DNA from: Marivirga aurantiaca
Lineage (GTDB): Bacteria > Bacteroidota > Bacteroidia > Cytophagales > Cyclobacteriaceae
Direction of reading: 5' to 3'
Assembly: GCF_016679925.1 (NCBI RefSeq)
Contig: NZ_JAEQBW010000003.1
Location: forward strand, 372,001 to 436,000
Length of the DNA stretch: 64,000 nt
In this document: positions 9,411 to 18,005 of the stretch, piece after piece
Layout: every line of letters starts with the position of its first letter
Numbering within the stretch: the first letter of the stretch is position 1
Notes under the pieces: generated by a model
Told to the model about the DNA's origin: nothing
What the model saw: the letters and a program-made list of their open reading frames with translations, nothing else
The model's database searches: none
Made by a program: the position numbers and the translations under genes

Positions 9411-10167
9411 TATCTCATGCTAAATATTAATGAGATCCGAGATGACCTCCTAATGTAGTTTTACTTCAATTTTTAAAATCGAATTCAGGATCATTGGATT
9501 CCAACCTGGAGTCGGTATCAGCTGTGGTATATCTTTTACATAATGAAAAAGATGAAATTCATATAATAGTTTTACGATAGAAGCTAAGCGAGAACCTGTA
9601 GTTTCAATTCATTTATTTCCCAATCCTCTCCTTGGAAATGGCTGAAAACCTGCCCTTTAAAGCACGTCTTTTCTTATTTCCATCTTCCGGAGATAAGCAC
9701 TTTCCTCCATATTTATCATTTAGCAATTTCCGATTGTATAGACAATCTGATAGAATGTATATGAAATCAGTATGTATGAATAAATAAATTTCATAGGAAA
9801 TAAAAAAGCACCAGATTTGAATCATACAAATTATCAATCATACTTCAAGTACGAAATTGATAAGGAGTAATAATAAAAATTAGCAGATAGACCGAATGTG
9901 GTTTACGATAGCGAAGCTGTATTTAACAAAGAATGAAACGATTGGATCAGTTTTGATCATTAATTCTTTACAGTTATGAAGATGGGATTTTTGATTGTAT
10001 CAACAGTCCACGAAGCATAAGCAGGCAGTGAGTTTAATTAAAGGTTTTAATCAGTAGTTGTTTCCTTACTTCATAGTTTGGTTTCCGCTCCTGATAAGAG
10101 AGAAAATATAAATTGTTTAAAAAGACAGCGATGGGGCTGACCTCAGCGAAGCTATATCTCGACAGCA

Positions 10168-11334
10168 ATGATAGTAACTAAACAAGAATATCTGGATACT
10201 TTATCGACCCTTAAAAGCAGGATAGACGAAAGTATAATTTCTGAAAAAGAAAGAAAAGCATTTCTTTTTACATCTATCAATAAACAGAAAGTTCTCTCAT
10301 CCATAGATCATTCATCTGATGTTGAATTTTATAAAGATACTGTTTTATATCAAAAATGGAGAGAAATAGATCAAAAGACTGAATTTAACATTCTCCTTGA
10401 AAATATACAGGCATCCGGAGACATTACTTTTTCGAATGACGCTAATCAAGGCCCATTTATTTTTTGCGGGTTCCATTACGGTGCTTATAATTTAATTCCA
10501 TTCATGTTGAAGAAAAAGGGGATTGAATTTGTAACTGTAGCTGTAGAGGAGAATATGATTGAAGATTTAGTGCAGTTTAAAAGAGATGTAAAGACAAAAG
10601 ACTTCTCCCAGAAATCAGATACTATTAAATCCAGTGGTTTTCAAGTCCTTTTACAAATGCTACAGGCATTAAAAAGCGGAAAGAATATATTGGTATTTAT
10701 TGATGGAGGAAACGGCACAACTAAAGTTAATGACACTGAAAAGCTAAGAAAGATCAGTTTCCTGAATGAAAAGATATTTACGAGAACCGGGGTGTTGGAA
10801 TTAGCCTATAAAATGAACACTCCAATTATTCCGATAGTAGCTAAAAGAGAAGAAGACAAAAGCGTAAATGTATTTTTCTCCTCACAGATCAGACTGGAAA
10901 AGGATTTGCCGAAGGAAGAAGCAATTGAAAATTGTGTCTCCCGGATTTATTCAGAATTGGAAACCTTTGTTAAAAAGGATCCGGCACAATGGGAAGTTTG
11001 GGATGTTTTGCACTTAATACTTGCCCCTGCAGAGGAGCACCCTTACTTAAAATATTGGAATTACTTCAGACAGAAGTTCAAACCTAAAAAGTTATTGACC
11101 GTCAATTCCGTTCTTCATTTTAATGAAGATGACTTTGGATTTTATCAAGATGAAACAAGTTGTTATGTCATTCAGAAAAGCTCTATGGACAGATTCAAAA
11201 TTTCATCTCTCACCTATAATGTTTTAAAGTCTCTGGAATACGAGAAAAGCAATATAAGCCGCCTAAGGCAGCTTTTACCGATAGATGTTCTATCTAAAAT
11301 ATTGAAGAAAAGAGTTTTTGTATCCTCAAAATAA
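10168..11334 (+). CDS. LpxL-like acyltransferase with a C-terminal PqqD/RRE-like extension
   Basis: Residues ~90-280 carry the lysophospholipid/lipid A acyltransferase fold: FCGFHYGAYNLIPF (the HX4D box, with Asn replacing the acidic residue), VFIDGGNGT, and FTRTGVLELAYKMNTPIIPIV. Such acyltransferases are common in aryl-polyene and flexirubin clusters, where they move the polyene acyl chain. The protein is 388 aa, about 80 longer than LpxL. The extra tail (about 305-388: HFNEDDFGFYQDETSCYVI, then SSLTYNVLKSLEYEKSNISR) has the strand-strand-helix spacing of PqqD-like peptide-recognition domains; this is my inference. It is the first gene of the cluster; the next start lies 7 bp after its stop. 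Confidence 0.72.
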   Translation: MIVTKQEYLDTLSTLKSRIDESIISEKERKAFLFTSINKQKVLSSIDHSSDVEFYKDTVLYQKWREIDQKTEFNILLENIQASGDITFSNDANQGPFIFCGFHYGAYNLIPFMLKKKGIEFVTVAVEENMIEDLVQFKRDVKTKDFSQKSDTIKSSGFQVLLQMLQALKSGKNILVFIDGGNGTTKVNDTEKLRKISFLNEKIFTRTGVLELAYKMNTPIIPIVAKREEDKSVNVFFSSQIRLEKDLPKEEAIENCVSRIYSELETFVKKDPAQWEVWDVLHLILAPAEEHPYLKYWNYFRQKFKPKKLLTVNSVLHFNEDDFGFYQDETSCYVIQKSSMDRFKISSLTYNVLKSLEYEKSNISRLRQLLPIDVLSKILKKRVFVSSK

Positions 11335-11341
11335 AATTATT

Positions 11342-12949
11342 ATGATCATTTCAACTGGTAAGAAATACAATAGCGAAGATTTTTATAAAGTAATATTCAC
11401 TAAAGATCCTATTCTTATTGCCGAAAGCACAATAAACAGAATGACCGAAAACTTCTCATTCTTGAAATCTTTTAGCAAAGGGAAAGTCATTTATGGAATT
11501 AATACAGGATTGGGTCCAATGGCACAATTCAAAATAAATGAAAATGAGCAAGTTGACCTTCAATATAATTTAATAAGGAGCCACAGTACAGGTATGGGGT
11601 CTGTTCTTGATGAACAAACCAGCAGAAGCGTAATGCTCGCCAGGCTCATATCTTTATCGCAGGGATACTCTGGCATCTCACCAGAGACAGTGCAGCTTTT
11701 AGCCGAACTGATCAATCTTGAAATATATCCCCACATCTACGACCATGGAGGAGTAGGTGCAAGCGGGGATTTGATACAACTTGCACATTTGGCTTTAGGC
11801 TTAATAGGTGAGGGTAAATGCCGATATAAAGGCAAAGACTATCCTATTATTGATGTAATGACTATGCACAACCTAAACCCAATACAAATTCAGTCAAGAG
11901 AAGGGCTGGCTATTCTGAATGGAACTTCTGCTATGACAGGACTTGGTGTAATTAACTTATTGAACGCCAAAAATCTTCTCAACTGGAGCTTGTCTTCTTC
12001 TGCTATGATCATGGAAATGGTGGAGTCATTTGATGATCATTATTCGGAAAGTTTAAATAAAGTAAAACCCCATAAAGGTCAGAATGATATCGCTTTCAAA
12101 CTAAGGAGCCATCTTGAAGGAAGTAGCTTAATTAGAAAAAGGGCTACTGAAGCTTTTCATGGAGAAAATGGCACCCGACATATTAAAACCAAGGTGCAGG
12201 AATATTATTCCATACGATGTGTGCCCCAGATTTTAGGCCCCATTCACGAAACAATTGAAAAAGCAGAAGAAATTATCCATAATGAAATCAACTCGGTGAG
12301 TGATAATCCTATAGTGGATGATGCTCAGAATGAGGTGTTCCATGGAGGTAACTTCCATGGTGACTACATTTCTTTTGAAATGGACAAGCTTAAAATTGCT
12401 GTAGCCAAGCTATCTGTTCTTAGTGAACGTCAACTGAATTTCTTAATGAATGATAAGTTAAACCAGATATTGCCGCCTTTCCTAAACCTGGGAACACTTG
12501 GGCTCAATTTAGGAATGCAGGGAAGCCAGTTTGTTGCTACTTCTACAACAGCGGAGAATCTTACCTTATCATTTCCGATGTACTTGCACAACATCCCATC
12601 TAATAACGATAATCAGGATGTAGTAAGTATGGGTTTTAACTCAGCACTACTCGCTAAGAAAGTCATCGAAAACACCTATCAGGTAGTATCGGTGCTCGCA
12701 TTAGCTATCACCCAAGGCATTAGTTATTTGAAAATTCGAAATGAGCTGTCGGCTAAATCAAATGCCATATTTAGAAAAATCAGAAGCTTAGTTCCTGTTT
12801 TTACAGAAGACCAAATATTAAGCGATCATTTGAAAATTGTAAATGAGTATTTATTGAACCTCAATAGAGAGTTGGTTGATACTGAATTTAAAAATGAAAT
12901 CAACTATGAACAAGAAGAAGAGATTTGCCCTGGTAACAGGAGCATCTAA
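11342..12949 (+). CDS. Tyrosine/histidine ammonia-lyase (flexirubin-type TAL)
   Basis: MIO-dependent lyase, expected to release ammonia from tyrosine to give 4-coumarate, the aryl starter of flexirubins and aryl polyenes. The MIO tripeptide lies in HGGVGASGDLIQLAHLAL, and YGINTGLGPMAQFKI precedes it. LQYNLIRSHSTG holds the specificity histidine region; GLAILNGTSAMTG, YYSIRCVPQILGP and FHGGNFHGDYIS follow. Order and wording match the Flavobacterium johnsoniae TAL family as I recall it, so tyrosine is favoured over histidine. A TTG at 11318 would extend it upstream, but ATG 11342 fits the family. Its end overlaps the KR gene by 44 bp. Confidence 0.88.
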   Translation: MIISTGKKYNSEDFYKVIFTKDPILIAESTINRMTENFSFLKSFSKGKVIYGINTGLGPMAQFKINENEQVDLQYNLIRSHSTGMGSVLDEQTSRSVMLARLISLSQGYSGISPETVQLLAELINLEIYPHIYDHGGVGASGDLIQLAHLALGLIGEGKCRYKGKDYPIIDVMTMHNLNPIQIQSREGLAILNGTSAMTGLGVINLLNAKNLLNWSLSSSAMIMEMVESFDDHYSESLNKVKPHKGQNDIAFKLRSHLEGSSLIRKRATEAFHGENGTRHIKTKVQEYYSIRCVPQILGPIHETIEKAEEIIHNEINSVSDNPIVDDAQNEVFHGGNFHGDYISFEMDKLKIAVAKLSVLSERQLNFLMNDKLNQILPPFLNLGTLGLNLGMQGSQFVATSTTAENLTLSFPMYLHNIPSNNDNQDVVSMGFNSALLAKKVIENTYQVVSVLALAITQGISYLKIRNELSAKSNAIFRKIRSLVPVFTEDQILSDHLKIVNEYLLNLNRELVDTEFKNEINYEQEEEICPGNRSI

Positions 12950-13661
12950 AGGGATTGGCAAAGCCATCGCACTTGAATTGGCAGATGAAGGATATAATGT
13001 TATCGTCAATTACAACAAAAGTGCGAAAGAAGCAGAAGAAGTAGCCCAACTAATAAGAGAGAAAGGCCAGGAGGCTGTAGCCTTAAGGTTTGACATCTCC
13101 AATAAAAATGAAGTGAATGATATTTTGGGAGGGTGGATTGAAAGCAACACTGAAAACTTTATTGAAATACTTGTAAATAATGCAGGAATAAGAAAGGACA
13201 AGCTCATGATTTTCATGAGTGATGAAGAGTGGGAAGATGTGATTAGCACCAATCTGAATGGATTCTTCTATGTAACCAGAAAAGTTTTGAAAAATATGCT
13301 TTTAAATAAATATGGAAGGATAGTAACCATTTCATCAATGTCCGGAATTAAAGGCAAAGAGGGCCAGGGGAATTATGCAGCCTCTAAAGCTGCACTCATA
13401 GGTGCTTCAAAGTCTCTTTCCAGGGAAGTGGCCAAAAAAGGAATAACAGCCAATGTAGTGGTGCCAGGCTTTATTCGAACCGAGATGACAGAACAAATAA
13501 AAGAAGAAAATTATACGCATGACATCAGTGTAAAAAGATTTGGAGAGCCTGAAGAAGTTGCATCACTTGTCTATTTCCTGAGTTCTCCCAAAGCTTCCTA
13601 TATAACAGGTGAAACCTTTATTGTAGATGGCGGTGATGGATCCTTCAGTCATAGAAACTAA
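12906..13661 (+). CDS. 3-oxoacyl-ACP reductase (FabG-like SDR)
   Basis: Short-chain dehydrogenase expected to reduce the beta-keto group in each extension cycle. It shows the NADP motif ALVTGASKGIGKAIALEL, NNAGIRKDKLM, the catalytic Ser (TISSMSGIKG), and YAASKAALIGASKSLSREVA with the YxxxK pair. The C-terminus is YITGETFIVDGGD. Length is about 251 aa. The open frame begins at 12876, but the ATG at 12906 gives a standard short N-terminus (MNKKKRFALVTG). It overlaps the ammonia-lyase end, implying translational coupling. Confidence 0.9.
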   Translation: MNKKKRFALVTGASKGIGKAIALELADEGYNVIVNYNKSAKEAEEVAQLIREKGQEAVALRFDISNKNEVNDILGGWIESNTENFIEILVNNAGIRKDKLMIFMSDEEWEDVISTNLNGFFYVTRKVLKNMLLNKYGRIVTISSMSGIKGKEGQGNYAASKAALIGASKSLSREVAKKGITANVVVPGFIRTEMTEQIKEENYTHDISVKRFGEPEEVASLVYFLSSPKASYITGETFIVDGGDGSFSHRN

Positions 13662-13691
13662 ATTTTTATCAATTAACAAAACAACATAACC

Positions 13692-14327
13692 ATGAAAAAA
13701 TTAATCATTTTATTAATCGTATTACTCCCTGTGGTGGGTGTCGCTCAAGAAAGTAAATTCAACACTGAAATGAACTCTTTAGTCAAAGGTTTAGATACCG
13801 CTAATAAACAACCCATGTTTGTTGACTTACTGAATGGCTTCTACAGAGTTTCAGAAATGGAAAAGGAAGAATGGTTACCTAAGTATTATGCTGCTTATTG
13901 CAACATTAGACTCTCCACGTTTTCTCAAGATCCGGACAAAATTGATGAGTATTTGGACAAGGCAATGAGTTTGTGTAAAGAGGTAGAGGATTATACAAGT
14001 AACTCGGAAATTCTTGCCATAATGGGGCGGATTGCCTTTATGAAAACCAGTTTGGATCCCATGACCCGCGGACCAAAATATAGTACCATGACGAAAGAAT
14101 TTTTGAATGAAGCACTTGCTATTAATCCTAAGAATCCAAGGGCGCATTTGATTTATTCACAGTATTACTACTATACTCCGGAATTTTTTGGGGGAGATAA
14201 AGAGACTTCATGCGCTCATTTGGAAAAATCTAAAAATGTTTTTGCAGTGCAAAATTCTAAAGATGGTATAGACCCAAGGTGGGGAGCTAACCTGACAGAC
14301 ATTCTGATTAAAACCAATTGCAATTAA
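13692..14327 (+). CDS. Exported TPR-like protein of the biosynthetic cluster
   Basis: A signal peptide (MKKLIILLIVLLPVVGVAQ) precedes a helical protein of about 190 residues with TPR-like pairs: YLDKAMSLCKEVEDY and FLNEALAINPKNPRAHLIYS. It then has YYYTPEFFGGDKETSCAHLE, a motif I recognise from a Bacteroidota TPR family of unknown function. It is presumably periplasmic. It sits between the ketoreductase and the ATP-grasp gene (30 bp and 6 bp gaps), so a scaffolding or transport role for the product is possible but not shown. Confidence 0.65.
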   Translation: MKKLIILLIVLLPVVGVAQESKFNTEMNSLVKGLDTANKQPMFVDLLNGFYRVSEMEKEEWLPKYYAAYCNIRLSTFSQDPDKIDEYLDKAMSLCKEVEDYTSNSEILAIMGRIAFMKTSLDPMTRGPKYSTMTKEFLNEALAINPKNPRAHLIYSQYYYYTPEFFGGDKETSCAHLEKSKNVFAVQNSKDGIDPRWGANLTDILIKTNCN

Positions 14328-14333
14328 AAGAAT

Positions 14334-15329
14334 ATGATTTTAATTCTTGGATATGAAAATTTTGAACAAGGTACTGATCCGGTAATTGACTGGCTTTTAT
14401 TTCACAAAGCCAACTTTATCAAGGTAACGCTGGATAGCCTGTTTTTCCGGGAAGAATCATTTCATATTGACGTAAATAATTCTAAGATATATTACAAAGG
14501 CATTGACCTTGGTAAAGAGGTAAATGTAGTTTGGTATCGAAGGTTCAAAGATGATAGGAAGATAGGCTATAAAGAAGCTAAACATGCGGATTTAAAAGAC
14601 AGCCTTTCACTGAATCTCCAGGCAGAGTTGTCTACCATTTTCGACTATATCTGCCACATATTAAAGGACAAGCTTTGGCTACCACCTCCAGAAAGGTTTT
14701 ACACTAATAAATTATTGAATCTTAACCTTGCTCAGCAGGCTGGTTTTCGGGTCCCTGCTACCTCTGTTACTAACAGTAAGCAAGTAATTAAAGAAACAGT
14801 GAATTTCCGAAAAAAAAGCTCAATTACAAAGCCTATATCGGAAGGAGCAAGGCGTTTGCTACAAGCGGGCAACTTAACCTTTATCCAATTTGCAAAAACG
14901 ATAGAAGCCAACATACTGGATGAATTACCGGATTTCTTTTTTCCGTCCTTAATTCAGGATAAGCTTAAGATAGATTATGAAATAAGGGTATTCTTTTTAG
15001 CCGGTAAATTATTTGCCACAAAAATAGAATCTTCAGAAGAAGAAAGCAGTGATGATAGACGGACTCAGGATGAAAGTAAATTGGTTCATAGTCCTTATAC
15101 TTTGCCGGAATCTGTTGCTGAAATGGTAAATGAATTTATGCGGTTAGCTAATTTAAATAGCGGCTGTATTGATCTGGCAAAATGTGAAAGAGATGAGTTT
15201 TTTTTCCTCGAAGTTAATCCGGTAGGACAGTATCTCTTCGAATCAAAAAAATGTAATTACTACATCGAACGGGAAATAGCCAACTGGCTGGTCCAAAACG
15301 ATAGGAGTAGTCAAATGAAAATAGCATGA
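14334..15329 (+). CDS. Grasp-with-spasm ATP-grasp peptide ligase (GwsG-like)
   Basis: ATP-grasp enzyme of the peptide-maturase type that activates Glu/Asp side chains to make macrocyclic ester or amide links (graspetides). The N-terminus MILILGYENFEQGTDPVIDWL matches the GwsG family pattern, followed by VNVVWYRRF. The ATP-grasp core shows SITKPISEGARR, the tandem acidic DYEIRVFFLAGKLFATKIES, and the metal-binding FFFLEVNPVGQYLFE. At 331 aa it has the usual length. It lies inside a polyene-type operon, and its stop overlaps the next start by four bases (ATGA). The substrate is presumably the peptide at 18801-18956. Confidence 0.82.
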   Translation: MILILGYENFEQGTDPVIDWLLFHKANFIKVTLDSLFFREESFHIDVNNSKIYYKGIDLGKEVNVVWYRRFKDDRKIGYKEAKHADLKDSLSLNLQAELSTIFDYICHILKDKLWLPPPERFYTNKLLNLNLAQQAGFRVPATSVTNSKQVIKETVNFRKKSSITKPISEGARRLLQAGNLTFIQFAKTIEANILDELPDFFFPSLIQDKLKIDYEIRVFFLAGKLFATKIESSEEESSDDRRTQDESKLVHSPYTLPESVAEMVNEFMRLANLNSGCIDLAKCERDEFFFLEVNPVGQYLFESKKCNYYIEREIANWLVQNDRSSQMKIA

Positions 15330-15565
15330 AACAGGAAGAAGATACAGATTTGACAGCTTATTTTGATATGGAAAAATTGCCTCTGGGGTATAAATTTATT
15401 CAGGCAATCCCTTTAAAAGATATTAAGGAGTTCAGGAGTTCAGATCGGTTTTCTACAAGTGCGCTACATTTTGCGACTTTATTTCAAAAAGAGACCCTTT
15501 ACAAACCCATTTCTGACTTAACATTTAATTTTTCCTTAACCAATGAAAAACAATCTAAAAGTTAG
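15326..15565 (+). CDS. Small protein of unknown function, coupled to the ATP-grasp gene
   Basis: 79 residues, no signal peptide, no membrane span, no cysteine. Visible segments include MEKLPLGYKFIQAIPLKD and FSTSALHFATLFQKETLYKP. The start overlaps the ATP-grasp stop (ATGA) and its end overlaps the thioesterase start by 23 bp, so it is firmly inside the operon. I recognise no family. It could be an adaptor, or a second substrate peptide of the ligase, since it has Ser/Thr and acidic residues; neither is shown. Confidence 0.6.
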   Translation: MKQEEDTDLTAYFDMEKLPLGYKFIQAIPLKDIKEFRSSDRFSTSALHFATLFQKETLYKPISDLTFNFSLTNEKQSKS

Positions 15566-15959
15566 CCTGGATGTTCCAATAAGGTTTAGTGAAGTTGACT
15601 CACTGTCTATTGTATGGCACGGAAACTATCTAAAGTATTTTGAGGATGTCAGGGAAGAGTTTGGAAGAAAATTCGGCTTTGATTACCTCTCGGTGAGGGA
15701 TTTAGGTTATGTGATGCCTATTATTACAGTAGACCTAAAATACAAAAAAGCCATTCGTTATGGTGATTTGCTGACGGTGAACATCTTTTATAAATATAGC
15801 AAGGCAGCCAAATTGTGTTTTGACTATACAATACAAAATCAGGAACAGGAATTAATGTGTACTGGATACTCAGAACAAGTGTTTTTAGACTTGAATGATA
15901 AGCTCCAGATTATTGATCCACCATTCTTTAAAGCATGGAAAGAAAATCAGAACGTATGA
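15543..15959 (+). CDS. 4HBT-type acyl thioesterase
   Basis: Hot-dog fold thioesterase of 138 aa. The signature VPIRFSEVDSLSIVWHGNYLKYFEDVRE corresponds to the 4-hydroxybenzoyl-CoA/FadM-like motif (RxxEvD...HxxYlxyfexxRe), followed by VDLKYKKAIRYGDLLTV. Related thioesterases occur in aryl-polyene and flexirubin clusters and are expected to release or proof-read ACP-bound chains. Its stop overlaps the next KS start (ATGA at 15956-15959). Confidence 0.85.
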   Translation: MKNNLKVSLDVPIRFSEVDSLSIVWHGNYLKYFEDVREEFGRKFGFDYLSVRDLGYVMPIITVDLKYKKAIRYGDLLTVNIFYKYSKAAKLCFDYTIQNQEQELMCTGYSEQVFLDLNDKLQIIDPPFFKAWKENQNV

Positions 15960-17092
15960 AAATGCACCAGGTATTTACTGTTTCGGACGGTCTGTATATT
16001 CCCTTGGGAAGCGATACCCAACAAGTTTTTAAGGAGGTTAAAGATGGTGTTTCATCGATTAAGGAAGGGCAGCGATTTGATTTCCCTGAAACAACCTATG
16101 TTTCTCAATTTTCGGATGATCCGAGTTTGTCTTACGAGGGTTCTTCCCGACTGGAGGCAATGGCTAAGCAATCGATTAAAAATTCAATTGCTAAGCTGCC
16201 AAGGAAGTTAGATACTGAAGATACAGGCTTCATAATATGTACTACTAAAGGAAATATTGACTTGCTGGAACCGGAAAAAACATTTTCACAACAATCAAAC
16301 GAAATGTATTTGTTCAGGCTGGCCAGCAAGCTCTCCACATATTTTGGAATACCTCATAAGCCTATAGTTATCAGCAATGCCTGTACATCAAGCCTGCTGG
16401 GGTTAATCCACGGAATGAGAATGATAATGTGCGGGAAGTACAAACATGTGATTGTTACGGGAGCAGATATTGTATCAGCTTTTACCTTATCAGGATTTAG
16501 ATCTCTTAAGGCGCTCAGTAGTTCTTATTGCAAGCCTTTTGATAATGACAGGGATGGAATTAATCTGGGAGAAGGGGCCGGCACAATCATCATTTCAGCG
16601 GATGCTTCTCTAAGCAGTTATCCGGAACAAATTATTTTGTCTGATGGATTTACTTCAAATGATGGTACACACATCTCAGCTCCACATAGAAATGGAGAGG
16701 GTTTGCATACCATCCTTAGGAAATTGGTTTCAAAACACGGAGCATCTACCTCAGACTTTATTTCGGCCCATGGCACAGGAACAAAGTTTAATGATGCCAT
16801 GGAAGCGCGGGCAATCACCCGCTCAGGTCTCCAGAATACTCCAATTCATAGCCTGAAACGGTATTTTGGACATACTTTAGGAGCCTGTGGAATAGTAGAA
16901 AGCATAATCTGCATTCAGGGAATGTTGCAGAATCTATTAATCCCATCATTGGGACTCAACAAACTTGGCACAGACGACTATCTTAACATGGTCAGGCGGC
17001 CTGAGGAACGAGAATTAAGATCATTTATTAAAATGGGAGCCGGTTTTGGCGGTTGCAATGCGGTCATACGATTTCAAAAAGCAGAGGCATAA
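15956..17092 (+). CDS. Beta-ketoacyl synthase (type II, FabF/B-like), first of the cluster
   Basis: Condensing enzyme extending the ACP-bound chain. The catalytic Cys is in VISNACTSSLLGLIHGMRM; the two histidines are in SAHGTGTKFNDAMEA and KRYFGHTLGACGIVES; a glycine-rich GAGFGGCNAVI closes the fold. It is about 378 aa. The start at 15956 overlaps the thioesterase stop and is preferred over the ATG at 15935. Its N-terminus is somewhat shorter and more divergent than that of the second KS at 19023, resembling ApeO-type stand-alone initiating KSs. Confidence 0.88.
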   Translation: MKMHQVFTVSDGLYIPLGSDTQQVFKEVKDGVSSIKEGQRFDFPETTYVSQFSDDPSLSYEGSSRLEAMAKQSIKNSIAKLPRKLDTEDTGFIICTTKGNIDLLEPEKTFSQQSNEMYLFRLASKLSTYFGIPHKPIVISNACTSSLLGLIHGMRMIMCGKYKHVIVTGADIVSAFTLSGFRSLKALSSSYCKPFDNDRDGINLGEGAGTIIISADASLSSYPEQIILSDGFTSNDGTHISAPHRNGEGLHTILRKLVSKHGASTSDFISAHGTGTKFNDAMEARAITRSGLQNTPIHSLKRYFGHTLGACGIVESIICIQGMLQNLLIPSLGLNKLGTDDYLNMVRRPEERELRSFIKMGAGFGGCNAVIRFQKAEA

Positions 17093-17095
17093 AAA

Positions 17096-17716
17096 ATGGA
17101 AACATTCAATTACTCAGTAATAAAATCAGGAATGATAAAGTCGAGCCAATACCCGGAGTTCAATTGGGATGGCACTACATCTGCTGATACGAATTTTCTT
17201 CAAAGTCTTTATGAAAAGATGAAGGTGGAATATCCTAAGTATTATAAGATGAATGAACTCTGTCAATCAGGTGTATTGAGTGCATTGCTCTCCCTTCCTA
17301 AAAATTATGAAGTGGATTATGATCCGGATAAACTTGGGCTAATAGTGCAAAACAATTCATCAAGCCTTGTTTCGGACTTTCCCTATTCAAAGGAATACTA
17401 TTGTACTAGAGAAAAAATATACCAACCAAAACCTTCTTTATTTACATATACACTGCCCAATATTTTGATTGGGGAAATATGCATCAAACAAAAACTTCTG
17501 GGAGAAAATTTTTTCTTCATAAGTGAAGAATTCGATCTCGAACCCATTTTGGATGAGGTAAGGTTTTTATTTGAAACCGGTGTGCTGGAAGGCTGTTTGA
17601 TCGGATGGGCCGAAGTGAATCCTGACAATATCAATAATTTCTTTTTCTTTTTAACACCTGATTCATTCAATAATCATCAATTAGGCGAGCAAATAAATCA
17701 ATTATACTTTCACTAA
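17096..17716 (+). CDS. Truncated ketosynthase-like protein lacking catalytic residues
   Basis: 206 residues matching only the N-terminal half of a KS fold: LGLIVQNNSSSLVSD, then PSLFTYTLPNILIGEICIKQ, KLLGENFFFISEEFD and the ETGVLEGCLIGWAEV strand. Where a KS has its ACSSS nucleophile elbow this protein has a phenylalanine/glutamate segment, and there is no C-terminal half with the histidines. Such KS-like fragments are known from Bacteroidota aryl-polyene and flexirubin clusters, presumably as subunits or scaffolds. It lies between the KS (3 bp gap) and the ACP (13 bp gap). Confidence 0.7.
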   Translation: METFNYSVIKSGMIKSSQYPEFNWDGTTSADTNFLQSLYEKMKVEYPKYYKMNELCQSGVLSALLSLPKNYEVDYDPDKLGLIVQNNSSSLVSDFPYSKEYYCTREKIYQPKPSLFTYTLPNILIGEICIKQKLLGENFFFISEEFDLEPILDEVRFLFETGVLEGCLIGWAEVNPDNINNFFFFLTPDSFNNHQLGEQINQLYFH

Positions 17717-17729
17717 AAATCACAAAAAA

Positions 17730-17996
17730 ATGGAAAATTTACTTAACAATCTGAAACAACAAATTATTGACCAAATCAATTTAGTGGGTCTTACTCCCGA
17801 AAGTATCGACAACGATTCTCCTATTTTCAATGAGGGACTGGGTTTGGACTCAATCGATGCATTGGAAATTGTAGTTCTTCTCGAACAACATTATGGAATC
17901 CTGGTAAATAACCCTGAAGATCTTTCTGATCACTTTGTGTCAATTAGGACACTGGCAGAGTTTATTGAAAAGAACCAGGTAAGTGCGGTAAGCTAA
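17730..17996 (+). CDS. Acyl carrier protein
   Basis: 88-residue ACP with the phosphopantetheine serine in FNEGLGLDSIDALEIVVLLE (GxDS-I/L motif). A helical C-terminus follows (SIRTLAEFIEKNQ). It carries the growing polyene chain for the neighbouring ketosynthases and is activated by the PPTase encoded 9 bp downstream. It is the only ACP gene found in the cluster. Confidence 0.93.
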   Translation: MENLLNNLKQQIIDQINLVGLTPESIDNDSPIFNEGLGLDSIDALEIVVLLEQHYGILVNNPEDLSDHFVSIRTLAEFIEKNQVSAVS

Positions 17997-18005
17997 AAAA
18001 CGGGC

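Larger units (their letters stand above)
9227..10167. other. Long non-coding interval upstream of the biosynthetic cluster
   Basis: About 940 bp with no convincing gene. It holds a dispersed repeat (9304-9336), a small GC-rich palindrome ccccgcaaagcgggg (9340-9354), and a longer inverted repeat (9364-9410). Further on, agcgaagct(g/a)tat occurs at about 9907 and 10144. The promoter of the 10168-29623 operon should lie in the last few hundred bases, but I cannot place it with confidence. Confidence 0.5.

Noticed and set aside
9613-9837. 74-aa open frame on the minus strand
   Set aside because: Upstream non-coding interval; no family and atypical composition.
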